Origin: Bacteroidaceae bacterium
Lineage (GTDB): Bacteria > Bacteroidota > Bacteroidia > Bacteroidales > Bacteroidaceae
Length of the DNA: 64,000 nt
Assembly: GCA_017650105.1 (NCBI GenBank)
Contig: JAGCFO010000003.1
Coordinates: forward strand, 1-64,000
Reading direction: 5' to 3'
Shown here: positions 28,783-37,642 of the stretch, in pieces
How positions within the stretch are numbered: position 1 is the stretch's first letter
Layout: each line of letters starts with the position of its first letter
Notes under the pieces: model-generated
Told to the model about the DNA's origin: nothing
What the model saw: only the letters and a program-made list of their open reading frames with translations
The model's database searches: none
Program-made: the position numbers and the translations under genes

Positions 28783-30108
28783 CACTACTGTCCCGTTAAG
28801 ATTTTAGCTTTCGGAATAAATTGAGTTGACCATCATCCTTTGGGACGTTATTAATTGGTTTGTTAAACAATTCGGGTATGGGCATCTTCTCAAACAACAT
28901 AGTACCTATGGTCTGGGAAATCATATACAGTGATGGTTCCTCGATATGCATGCGCTTCTTAGCCATAGCCAGTAGCAGGAATGCACAGACCGCTATCCAG
29001 ATTTGTGTATAGACAGCATTCTCTGAGGTTCCATGAAACGACTTGATATGCAGATGTTGCTTTATCCATTAGAAGAAGAGTTCCACGTTCCATCGTTCCC
29101 TATAGAGTTCAGCGATGGTAAGGGCTTCGTATCCCAAATGGTTGGTGATGAAACGATAGACATTTCCCGTGGCAAAGTCTTCGTAGACTACCATGCGGAA
29201 TTCCTTCGGGTACTTCTGCTTGGAGTTCTCCTTAGTAAGTCTGACAATCTCATCGCTGATAACACCAGTCTGCTTATCAACAGGCATGGACCTGACAACC
29301 TCATATTGCATGTTATCCTTCGCTCTCGTAACAAAGAATGCGCCATTCTTGTGGATGATGTTAAAGAGCCTGCTGAAGTCCACATACCCTTTGTCTATCA
29401 GATAGATAGCACCCATCTCGACACAGATTCCATCCAAAGCGTTAACATCGTGCACCGATGCTTTGGTCAAAAGCACGAATACAGGGAGATTGCCTCTCAG
29501 GTCAAGCTGGGTATGCAGTTTAATGCCACCCTTCTTCTTCCTGAATTTTGCCCAAGGACAGAGTTTGAGACAGAGGCTGATGGTGCTGCTGTCGAAGGCA
29601 TAGACCATGTTATCAATGTCGAGCCTGAAACTGTCCTTTGCATAGAGCGGACGAACCTTCTTGATAAGAACTTGTCCCAATTCCGCATAGATGCGCCAAT
29701 CTCTGAGTTCATTTGCTTTGGCCAGCGTGTTGTGAGGAACGGCATAGCTAATACCACAATGATAGAGCTTGTGGGTAACAGCCAACGCGTTCAGGCTTGC
29801 CTCTATATCGCGCAGACTATTCTTATCAGCATATTGAGCCAGGCACATGACCAGCAACTGGTCATAGCAGGTGAGGTTTCTCACCCTGTAATTGCCTCTG
29901 TATTTGGCAACAATATCGTTGAATTCTCTACGAGGTACGAACTGCATGATCTGTGCGAATACTATCTTTCCGAAATTCATGTAACACGCTTCTTTGATGA
30001 CAACTGCAAAGGTAGTCAATTCAAATCGTGTACAAGAATAATCGAATCTAAATCATTGTTTTTTAATAACTTGTATTAAAATTATCTCGTTTTAACGGGA
30101 CACTAATG
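28783..30108. mobile_element. IS4-type insertion sequence, 1326 bp
   Basis: Ends are CACTACTGTCCCGTTAA (28783-28799) and, as its complement, CATTAGTGTCCCGTTAA at 30108-30092: a 17-bp inverted repeat with 15 identities. It is flanked by the 9-bp duplication ATCTGTAAC. It carries one transposase gene, disabled by a stop codon. If the element and one 9-bp copy are removed, the surrounding gene joins in frame. Confidence 0.92.
28796..30019 (-). pseudogene. IS4-family transposase (DUF4372 N-terminal domain) with a premature stop
   Basis: DDE-type transposase. The open part, 30019 to 29069, gives 316 residues. FGKIVFAQIMQFVPRREF opens the N-terminal DUF4372-type domain. The first D is in YAFDSSTIS and the second in YLIDKGYVDF. 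The C-terminal signature reads YRERWNVELFF, then TAA at 29069-29071 where an AAA (Lys) is expected, then WIKQHLHIKSFHG in the same frame, and on to a stop at 28796. The catalytic Glu of YRExxxxE is kept but the last ~90 residues are cut off. An in-frame ATG at 29980 (MNFGKIVF) is an alternative start. Probably inactive. Confidence 0.88.
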
Positions 30109-30117
30109 ATCTGTAAC
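30109..30117 (+). repeat. 9-bp target site duplication, right copy
   Basis: ATCTGTAAC, identical to 28774-28782, next to the right end of the IS. Confidence 0.85.
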
Positions 30118-31618
30118 AATAAATAGTAACGCAATTATTTCAACAGGAAACTTAGAAAAACTCTTTGGCAGGCAAGTTGAAAGGTATATTATAGGAGAGA
30201 GTGTGACAAAAATCCCAGGTGACGCATTTCTTAACTGTACATATTTACAATCCATCTACATTCCTAGTGATTTAAGGGATTTTGGATGGGATGCTTTTCC
30301 ATCAAGCATTAGACTATATACTAAACGAGGTTCTAAGTCATTATTGGCGTTATGGAAAGCAGGTTACATATCGCCTTACGAAACAGGAACAAACAATATT
30401 TTGTTGCCTACGGAAATAAATGTCATAAAAACAACACAAATGACAATAACAATCGGCATAAAGAATTATTATGACGATTATACTTACACCCTGAACAACA
30501 ATCCTATCCGACAGGAAAAAGTGACGATTCATGATTATCCTGAACACTCAGGAGAACTAGCACTGAAAATATCGAAAGACGATATGGAGTACATCACAGG
30601 TACTCTTTATACTACACAGAAAATCAGTCCAACAGTAACACTTATAACAGGAACAGCTTCATCGATATCTGCTTTAGCTTCTTACATTGAAGGTGATGCA
30701 AACGTTACATCAGAACGATTAATCTTCAATGGAAAAGAGGTTAATGGTTCCACTTTTTATAGAAACGGGCTGAGACCTAACTACAACTATATAGCAGAAT
30801 ATACCATAACAGTAGATAACCATTATTCATATACCAAGAAAGTAAATTTGAGGACTGAAGCATTGAATTTCGTCAATGCTGCTCCCAAAGTGATTTCGGA
30901 AGGGAACGTCATCATCTCCTCCACATCGAACCTTGATGAGGCTGAGACAGACGTGGGTTTTGAATGGAGACGTACCGACTGGACAAACGACTTTCAGTCG
31001 AACATAGCGGGAGCCTACCTCTTTGAAGGGACACAGGAGGGATACATCCGCAACATGAACACAAACTATTTGTGGAAGTTCCGCCCATACTACCGCTCGG
31101 CTGACGGCGCTTACTTCTACGGCTCTTGGCTCGGTATAGACCCCACGAATACAAGCTATTTTGAGCCAACGGTCCACACCTATTCCTCTATTACGGTAAA
31201 AGGAAATTCCGCTCAAATTAAGGGCTATGTGATGCGTGGCTCTGATGATATCACACAACAAGGATTCATATACTGGAAAGGCTCAACTCGTGCTGGAGGA
31301 AACGATGTTCCCGAAACAGCAACAATGATAGAAGCTAAAGGCACAGTTATGAACGCGAACCTTAGAGAGCTTGACTACGAAACAACCTATCATTATGTGG
31401 CATTTGTGAAGACAGCAGAGGGAGAGACATATTATGGAGAAGAGAAGTCATTCACTACGGAAATTGACACGGGTATGGGACTTATAGAAGATCCTGAGTC
31501 TGATGTTAAAGAAGAGGGTGTCTACGATCTTAGCGGAAGGCGTATTAATAATATGCAAGAAGGCATCTACATCATTCGTTACACTGATGGCAGCAGCCGA
31601 AAGGTGTTCATAAACTGA
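30118..31618 (+). pseudogene. Chimeric BspA-like gene, 3' part
   Basis: Continuation of the gene broken by the IS. Joining 28782 to 30118 reads LTSV-TINSNAIISTGN with no shift, and the last repeats (FGRQVERYIIGESVTKI) match the earlier phrase FGEQVEKYILGENIKSI. After the repeats come two fibronectin-like domains (about 30840-31480) and a short Bacteroidota C-terminal tail (VYDLSGRRINNMQEGIYIIRY). A GTG at 30203 could start an orphan protein of 471 residues, but it would lack a signal peptide. Followed by a clear terminator. Confidence 0.85.
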
Positions 31619-32121
31619 TAAGTGATAAACATATTTGTTGATTGTTTTAACTCGACTAAAGAACAAGGAAATGCATCCGCAATGCTGAAAATCAGTATTG
31701 CGGATGCATGTTTTAGAGGTATCGCAAAAGGACAACTATAATATTTGAGCAGTTACGTTACCTCTCCTCTCTTGTTATTGGAGAAGGAAGCCAGAGAGAT
31801 AAAGAAGGAATCGGCTTTTTTGCTCAAAGAAAAAAGAATTATTCTTTCTTGGGAGAACCATTATTCTTTCTTGGGAGAAGTTCTCCCAAAGGCTCGATAA
31901 TCTTTCTCCCAAAGGCTCGGTAATTTTGGGAGAAGAAGGAACAGTCTGATTTCCACAAAGGAAAACTCTTCCTGGAGAAGTTCTGCCAAACGATGGAGCG
32001 TGTTGCGGAAATGATTCTTAATTATCCTTGCAATCTTCTCTTGGTAATACGTTGCAAAGAGTTTGTCTATTTCGTTCTGCCTTAGATTCTCTACGAGAAC
32101 ACCTATTGAACGAAAAGGAAA
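31619..32121. other. 503-bp non-coding region with repeat copy 3
   Basis: Apart from the terminator, this holds a dense set of repeats: TTATTCTTTCTTGGGAGAA twice (31839-31857, 31861-31879, period 22), a 9-bp palindrome around 31880 (TTGGGAGAA-G-TTCTCCCAA), and CTCCCAAAGGCTCG(A/G)TAAT twice (31883-31901, 31907-31925, period 24). GGAGAAGGA units link it to the other dispersed intergenic repeats. No gene seen. Confidence 0.65.
31671..31716 (+). terminator. Terminator of the BspA-like gene
   Basis: An 18-bp stem, ATGCATCCGCAATGCTGA (31671-31688) with TCAGTATTGCGGATGCAT (31692-31709), loop AAA, one G:U pair, then GTTTTA. Confidence 0.85.
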
Positions 32122-34866
32122 TCAGTCGAATAGCTTGAGATGTCGTTTGCGGGCTTCGTCGAGCGAAAGGAGTTCTTCGTGCTTCGACTCGTATTCGGCT
32201 CGCTGCTTTGCCTGCCGTTCACGGAGGGCTGCGACGAAGGCTTCGCGCGAAGAGGGGCGCAACATTTCGGCTGCAATGCGTGAATTCTGCGAGGCATCGC
32301 GCACGTGGACGACAGGAGCGTCGTAGACGGGAGCTATACGCAGAGCGGTATGTAGCTCGCTGGTTGTGGCGCCTCCAATCATGAGAGGTATGTGCAAGCC
32401 TGCCTGCTGCAGCTCTTTTGCGACAGTTACCATCTCGCTGAGGGAGGGAGTGATGAGCCCGCTCAAGCCTATGACGTCGGGATGCAGTTCCTTCGCCTTC
32501 GCAACAATCTCCTCGGCAGGAACCATCACGCCCAAGTCAACAATTCGGTATCCGTTGCACGCCATTACTACAGAAACGATGTTTTTCCCTATATCGTGCA
32601 CGTCGCCCTTGACGGTAGCCAGCAGAACCAAAGGCTTCTCAGCTATCTGTTGCTGACACTCAGCACAAGTGCAGCCCACAGCATGCCGAAGAGGGCGAGC
32701 ATCGATGTAGGGCTGGAGAATGGCAACGGCTTCCTTCATGGTGCGAGCCGTTTTGACTACTTGCGGGAGGAACATCTGCCCTTCTCCGAAGCGCTTTCCG
32801 ACAATATTCATGCCTTCCATGAGAGGGCCTTCGATAATAGCTACGGGCGAGGGATATTGGCTGAGTGCTTCCATCAAATCGTTCGGCAATTGTGATGAAT
32901 CCCCTTTGATAAGCGCCTGCTGAAGGCGTTCGGCAACTGAAAGAGCCTTCTCGGCACTCTGCGCAGAAGGTTCCTTTCCCTGTTGCTGCGATGCCACTTC
33001 GGCTGCCAAAGCAGCCAAGCGCTCCGAAGCATGAGGCGTGCGGCAAAGGATAACATCCTCTATCACCTGACGCTGCTCCTCGGGAATATCGCCAAAGGCT
33101 ACCGACGCGGAAGGATTGACGATAGCCATATCCATTCCTGCGGCAACGGCATGATGAAGGAAGACAGCATGCATCGCTTCGCGGATGTAGTTGTTGCCTC
33201 GGAAGGCAAAGGAGAGATTGCTCACTCCCCCGCTGACATGAGCGCCCGGCAGATGGGTGCGAATCCACATAGTAGCGCGAATAAAGTCGAGCGCATAGCC
33301 GTCGTGCTCCTCGATGCCGGTAGCAACTGCCAGAATATTAGGGTCAAAGATAATATCGGAGGGGTTTATTCCTGCCTTCTCCGTAAGAAGGGAGTAGGCG
33401 CGCTGACAAACTTCAATACGGCGCTCATAAGTGGTTGCCTGTCCTTGCTCATCGAAAGCCATCACGACAACAGCAGCCCCAAGCTGGCGCAGTTCTCGTG
33501 CATGCTGGAGGAAAACAGTTTCGCCCTCTTTGAGAGAGATGCTGTTGACAATAGGCTTTCCCTGAATGCACTTGAGCGCAGAGCGAATCACATTCCAATC
33601 CGAAGAGTCAATCATGAAGGGAATGCGCGCCACATCGGGCTCTGCAGCGAGCAAGCGAAGGAAATGAGACATCTCGTTGGGGGCATCCAGCAAGCCGTCA
33701 TCCATGTTGATATCGATGACTTGAGCGCCAGCCTCCACTTGACGTCTTGCTATAGTGACGGCTTCGGAATAGTTATGCTCGGAAATAAGGCGCAGGAACT
33801 TACGCGAACCTGCCACGTTGCAACGCTCTCCCACAACCGTGAAGGCTGTGGCATAGGAATCGGGGAGATGACTTCCTCCTACCGTGAAGGGCTCAAGTCC
33901 CGAGAGGAGAAGTGCCTGCGAAGCGGAAGGAATGCTTCGCGTGGGACGACGGGAAGGAAGACGCTCGGCAAGCGCACGAATAAAAGCATCGGTAGTGCCA
34001 CAACATCCTCCCACAATATTTACCAATCCCTCTTCGACATAAGTGCTTACAAGCGAGGCCCACTCTTCGGGCGTTGTGTCGTAAGTGCCTAACTCGTTAG
34101 GCAAGCCTGCATTAGGATAGCACGATATATAATAAGGAGCGTGGGAAGAAAGCTCCTGAAGATAGGGTTTCATCTGCTCAGCACCGAAGGAGCAATTGAG
34201 CCCGACGGAAAAGACTTCGTAAGTGCTGATAGAAGCAAGGAAGGCATCGAGAGTCTGCCCTGAAAGCGTTCTGCCTGCATTATCGCTGATAGTGACGGAG
34301 AGAATAACGGGCACTTTCCTTCCTGTTGACGCCATTGCCTTCTGCGCAGCAAAAAGGGCTGCCTTCGCATTGAGGGTGTCAAAGATAGTTTCGATAAGCA
34401 GAGCATCCACGCCCCCTTCGATCAACGCCTCCATCTGCTCGACATAGGCTTCTGCCAGCTCATCGAAGGAAATGGTACGAAGGGCAGGATCGCTCACATC
34501 GGGACTCATCGAAAGGGTTTTACCCGTAGGACCAACTGAGCCTGCCACGAAACGAGGACGCTGTGGAGTGGAAGCGGTAAAAGCATCAGCACAACGACGC
34601 GCTATAGCAACAGCTGCAAGATTGATTTCCCTTATACGCTCGGCACAGCCGTAATCAGCCATCGAGATGCGCTGCGAATTGAAAGTGCACGTTTCGATGA
34701 TGTCTGCTCCAGCACTCAGGTAACGGGTATGAATATCGGAAACGATCTCGGGATGGTCAACAGACAACAAATCGTTGTTGCCTTTGTATCCGTATTGCTG
34801 AATCATCGTGCCCGTGGCACCATCCAGCAATAAGACGCGTTCCTTGACAGCTTCCGAAAGAGTCAT
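32122..34866 (-). CDS. metH: Methionine synthase, cobalamin-dependent, without activation domain
   Basis: Transfers a methyl group from methyltetrahydrofolate to homocysteine. 914 residues, against about 1200 for E. coli MetH. Present in order: homocysteine domain (LLDGATGTMIQ at about 13-23, GLNCSFG, zinc ligands in GGCCGT near 290), pterin domain (VVGERCNVAGSRKF near 330, INMDDGLLD), cobalamin cap and cobalamin-binding domain (GDVHDIGKN near 745, with the cobalt-ligand histidine; GLSGLITPS; GGATTSE). The sequence ends at RKRHLKLFD, so the C-terminal S-adenosylmethionine activation domain is missing; reactivation must come from another protein. Last gene of a four-gene run with smpB, 17 bases upstream. 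Confidence 0.96.
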   Translation of the reverse strand: MTLSEAVKERVLLLDGATGTMIQQYGYKGNNDLLSVDHPEIVSDIHTRYLSAGADIIETCTFNSQRISMADYGCAERIREINLAAVAIARRCADAFTASTPQRPRFVAGSVGPTGKTLSMSPDVSDPALRTISFDELAEAYVEQMEALIEGGVDALLIETIFDTLNAKAALFAAQKAMASTGRKVPVILSVTISDNAGRTLSGQTLDAFLASISTYEVFSVGLNCSFGAEQMKPYLQELSSHAPYYISCYPNAGLPNELGTYDTTPEEWASLVSTYVEEGLVNIVGGCCGTTDAFIRALAERLPSRRPTRSIPSASQALLLSGLEPFTVGGSHLPDSYATAFTVVGERCNVAGSRKFLRLISEHNYSEAVTIARRQVEAGAQVIDINMDDGLLDAPNEMSHFLRLLAAEPDVARIPFMIDSSDWNVIRSALKCIQGKPIVNSISLKEGETVFLQHARELRQLGAAVVVMAFDEQGQATTYERRIEVCQRAYSLLTEKAGINPSDIIFDPNILAVATGIEEHDGYALDFIRATMWIRTHLPGAHVSGGVSNLSFAFRGNNYIREAMHAVFLHHAVAAGMDMAIVNPSASVAFGDIPEEQRQVIEDVILCRTPHASERLAALAAEVASQQQGKEPSAQSAEKALSVAERLQQALIKGDSSQLPNDLMEALSQYPSPVAIIEGPLMEGMNIVGKRFGEGQMFLPQVVKTARTMKEAVAILQPYIDARPLRHAVGCTCAECQQQIAEKPLVLLATVKGDVHDIGKNIVSVVMACNGYRIVDLGVMVPAEEIVAKAKELHPDVIGLSGLITPSLSEMVTVAKELQQAGLHIPLMIGGATTSELHTALRIAPVYDAPVVHVRDASQNSRIAAEMLRPSSREAFVAALRERQAKQRAEYESKHEELLSLDEARKRHLKLFD

Positions 34867-34883
34867 AAAGTTGTGTGAAAAGC

Positions 34884-35339
34884 TTATTTCTTAAATACGC
34901 GGCTCATCTCGCGTTTGTCTTCTTTCTCTTTGATCGACTGGCGCTTGTCGTACTCTTTCTTTCCTTTCGCAAGGGCGATGACAAGTTTTGCAAGTCCCTT
35001 CTCATTGATGAAAAGACGAACGGGAACGATAGTGAAACCGGGAACCGAACCTCCCTGCTGAAGTTCACGCAGTTCTTTGCGAGAGAGGAGCAACTTCCTA
35101 TCGCGTCGGGCAGTATGATTATTGTATGAGCCGTAAAAATACTCGGTGATATTCATATTCTTCACCCATAGCTCATGCCCGGTAAAGAAACAATAGGTAT
35201 CCACAAGGCTCACTTTCCCTTGACGAATAGACTTTATCTCCGTACCAGTAAGCACGATTCCCGCAGTATAGGTTTCAATAAACTCGTAGTCGAAGGAAGC
35301 CTTTTTGTTTTTTATGTTGATTGTATTCTGCTTCATCAC
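34884..35339 (-). CDS. smpB: SsrA-binding protein (trans-translation)
   Basis: Binds tmRNA and delivers it to stalled ribosomes. 151 residues. Core phrases: [42 protein letters not shown] and [27 protein letters not shown]. The basic C-terminal tail is intact. Lies 9 bases after the YIP1-like gene. tmRNA itself is not in this window. Confidence 0.97.
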   Translation of the reverse strand: MMKQNTINIKNKKASFDYEFIETYTAGIVLTGTEIKSIRQGKVSLVDTYCFFTGHELWVKNMNITEYFYGSYNNHTARRDRKLLLSRKELRELQQGGSVPGFTIVPVRLFINEKGLAKLVIALAKGKKEYDKRQSIKEKEDKREMSRVFKK

Positions 35340-35348
35340 AAATTCTTT

Positions 35349-35912
35349 CTATAGAACCAATTTGTCGAAAACGAAATAGACGACAAAAGGAACTATCAAC
35401 AACAGTGCCGATACAAGGAGGGTGAAGGTCATCTGGGAATTCTCTTCCACATCCATTATCGCACGCACTCCATTCCAAACGATGTATACCACATAGAACT
35501 GGAGTATCCACTTGAAAAGCACCAGCTCGGGGAAGAGGCTTACGAATAATGTCAAGGCAAAGGTAAGCGCCATCGAGAAGCCCGTGAGAGTGCTGGAAAG
35601 GAGCATGTCTTCTTTCTGATGCAGATACCTCACACGCAGCTGATTAACACTCCACGATACAAGAAAGTACGTTATCAATAGAGCGAGACAGCGCACCAGC
35701 ATGCTCAGCAGCGAAGAGAAGAAATGTCCCCCACCCCATTCTCCACGCAACAACTGCCCCAGAAGAATGACAACTCCGCAGATAGCCGTGAGAGGGTAAA
35801 CAAAAGTCCTTGCCACATCCACATGCGGCAGCGACGACTTAATCTGCTCCCACTCGTCAGCGGGCTGCACCATCAAACGCCACAATCGGAGGAAAAGAGA
35901 CTTTACCCTCAA
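35349..35912 (-). CDS. YIP1-family integral membrane protein
   Basis: 187 residues with about five hydrophobic helices, beginning LFLRLWRLMVQPADEWEQIK (a motif common at the start of bacterial Yip1-domain proteins). Function unknown in bacteria. The start overlaps the end of the NigD-like gene by 4 bases, and smpB follows after 9 bases, so the genes are cotranscribed. Confidence 0.8.
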   Translation of the reverse strand: MRVKSLFLRLWRLMVQPADEWEQIKSSLPHVDVARTFVYPLTAICGVVILLGQLLRGEWGGGHFFSSLLSMLVRCLALLITYFLVSWSVNQLRVRYLHQKEDMLLSSTLTGFSMALTFALTLFVSLFPELVLFKWILQFYVVYIVWNGVRAIMDVEENSQMTFTLLVSALLLIVPFVVYFVFDKLVL

Positions 35913-36661
35913 ATCTTCAGCCTAAAATAATTGGTGGGCACGTAAGCCTTGATGATGGTATCTACACTGAGATAGTCTCCCACTACAACCACCATCACGC
36001 TATCGTGCGCGTTAACGAAATCCACCATTTCCTTCATTACGGGCTTCATCTCCTCATCGGCAGATGCCGTGTCAGCAAGTGTGAGAAGGTCAAAGCAAGC
36101 GTAGTCGGCATAATAGGAATCATTCGGCAGATATTTGGAATAGAGGCTGAAAGAAAGCGTGTCGCCGCTCGCAGCCTCGGGCACGAGGAAAAGCTCGGCT
36201 TCCTCGTTGGCCTTGATAATAGGAGTCACGTTCAAATATCTGTCGCTCACCCATCCGTAGGGATACGAGAAAGTGTTGTCGAACTGAAGGCGTGAGAAGC
36301 CATACAACGGCTGGAACTTCCCGTCATCGACGATTTTCTTGTTATATACCGATTGCACCTTGATGGGGTTTCCGCTTTGATACGTGACATGCATCTCGTT
36401 GTAGTCCATCTCAATATAGAACATCACGAAAGCACGATCTGCAGCACGCATAGCAGACGTCAAGTCCTCGTCAGAGAGGATATTTTCAGTCTCAAACACT
36501 TCGCCCGTGCAGTCGCACACAAAACGGATGGGCGACGCTTCATGATCGATTGTGACGATACGCCCGAAAGTAGCCGTATAGCTATATCCGCCGTTATCAG
36601 GCAGACAGGAGGTAAGCAATACTGTTAAGAGTGCCAAACATCCTAAAAAAAACTTTTTCAT
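35909..36661 (-). CDS. NigD-like lipoprotein
   Basis: 250 residues. The leader ends with lipobox LLTSC (Cys19). The layout (N-terminal OB-like segment, TATFGRIVTID, then a strand-rich C-terminal domain) fits the NigD family of Bacteroidota; the founder is linked to a bacteriocin locus, but most members have no known role. Probably tethered to the outer membrane or periplasmic face. First gene of the run to metH, with a 4-base overlap to the YIP1-like gene. Confidence 0.75.
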   Translation of the reverse strand: MKKFFLGCLALLTVLLTSCLPDNGGYSYTATFGRIVTIDHEASPIRFVCDCTGEVFETENILSDEDLTSAMRAADRAFVMFYIEMDYNEMHVTYQSGNPIKVQSVYNKKIVDDGKFQPLYGFSRLQFDNTFSYPYGWVSDRYLNVTPIIKANEEAELFLVPEAASGDTLSFSLYSKYLPNDSYYADYACFDLLTLADTASADEEMKPVMKEMVDFVNAHDSVMVVVVGDYLSVDTIIKAYVPTNYFRLKI

Positions 36662-36768
36662 ATCACTAATGTCTTATATTTTCGTTTTTCGGTGGCTTCT
36701 TGCCTGAGGTTGCGCGGCAGTTTTTCACCCTACTGCGAGGCTCGACAAGATGCTACAGTCTCTGTTTA

Positions 36769-37281
36769 CTATTCTATTTTCAATCCGTCGTGAAGGAAAT
36801 CATCGAGATGCTCATCTACATAGTAAGCAATCCTCGCTGTTATCTCCTCCTCATTTTCAATGTACCAGTCCTCCAGGTCGTCGAACTGCGGAAACTGCTC
36901 ATACATAGCCATAAACTCCTCGTCGGTCCTCTCGCGCGTCAGCTCTCGCTTGTTTTCGTCATACACTCGCTTGGCTTTGTAGAGCATTTTCGAAAAGTCG
37001 TGCAAGCCCATCTCGCGCATCACCTTCGCAAAAGGGTTGTCGAAGATGTATGGTCCGTATCCGTTTTGGATTAGCTGACAAAAACCGCCCTCCATCACTT
37101 CCTGCTGGAAGTATCGGTAGCTCAGCAGCACGTGCTGCCAACCGTTCAGGAGGGGCATGTTCTCTGCTGTCAGCTCTCCGCCTACAGCATCGACGTAAGC
37201 ATCCGAGATGAGGCTGAGGAAAGCATCCATGCCTTCTGCCGCAGCTTTCTTGAACGATTCTTCGCTAATCTTAATGTCCAT
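36769..37281 (-). CDS. DMP19 / DUF4375-type protein
   Basis: 170 residues, acidic, no leader. The central segment FQQEVMEGGFCQLIQNGYGPYIF is characteristic of the DMP19 (DUF4375) family, named from a DNA-mimic protein in Neisseria. Bacteroidota members have no known role. It has its own promoter, TTTG-20-TAATTTTG on the minus strand (37330-37299). Confidence 0.75.
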   Translation of the reverse strand: MDIKISEESFKKAAAEGMDAFLSLISDAYVDAVGGELTAENMPLLNGWQHVLLSYRYFQQEVMEGGFCQLIQNGYGPYIFDNPFAKVMREMGLHDFSKMLYKAKRVYDENKRELTRERTDEEFMAMYEQFPQFDDLEDWYIENEEEITARIAYYVDEHLDDFLHDGLKIE

Positions 37282-37298
37282 ACTTTACCTTTTAACCG

Positions 37299-37330
37299 CA
37301 AAATTAGTGCATTACTGCAAGAAAACCAAA
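37299..37330 (-). promoter_or_regulatory. Promoter of the DMP19-like gene
   Basis: On the minus strand TTTG (37330-37327) and TAATTTTG (37306-37299) are 20 bases apart, 18 bases before the start codon. Confidence 0.7.
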
Positions 37331-37502
37331 AAACTTTCTGTTTTTTAACAGAAAGGCCCTTTTTCATACATACTTGAGACGCAAATTAAGTAGTTTTGGA
37401 GAATATGCTGTTTATGAGAATTCTTCTCCGCATCTCCGATTTCCATATGGAACAAACTCCCTTTTGCCTACGTTTTTGATTAGAAGACAATAAAGTCAAA
37501 GC

Positions 37503-37605
37503 TGCAGAAATTATTCCTTCTCGAAAAACTTTTTTCCCTTCTTCAAAAAAATTTTTCCCTTCTTCATATCGCCGTATGAAGAAAGGAAAATCTCGGGCAT
37601 TCAAA
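37503..37605. repeat. Dispersed purine-rich intergenic repeat, copy 4 (reverse orientation)
   Basis: As its complement: ACGGCGATATGAAGAAGGG, AAAAATTTTTTTGAAGAAGG, then TTTTTCGAGAAGGAATAAT. This aligns closely with 10186-10262. It sits in a 361-base gap (37282-37642) that otherwise has no gene besides the promoter of the DMP19-like gene. Confidence 0.7.
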
Positions 37606-37642
37606 TTAAGCTGTGGAAAGGTTTTTCTTCGCGCGCGACTCC

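Noticed and set aside
29033-30079. 348-codon open frame opposite the IS transposase
   Set aside because: It is the antisense of the transposase, whose DDE residues, IS ends and family match are clear. The opposite frame has no recognisable protein.
28790-30101. Shorter IS boundaries at the inner GTCCCGTTAA repeats with a 3-bp duplication
   Set aside because: Extending the ends to 17 bp still matches at 15 positions and exposes a perfect 9-bp duplication that restores the host frame, which fits much better.
34866-34884. Cobalamin riboswitch before metH
   Set aside because: Only 17 bases separate metH from smpB, and the upstream gene is an unrelated operon member.
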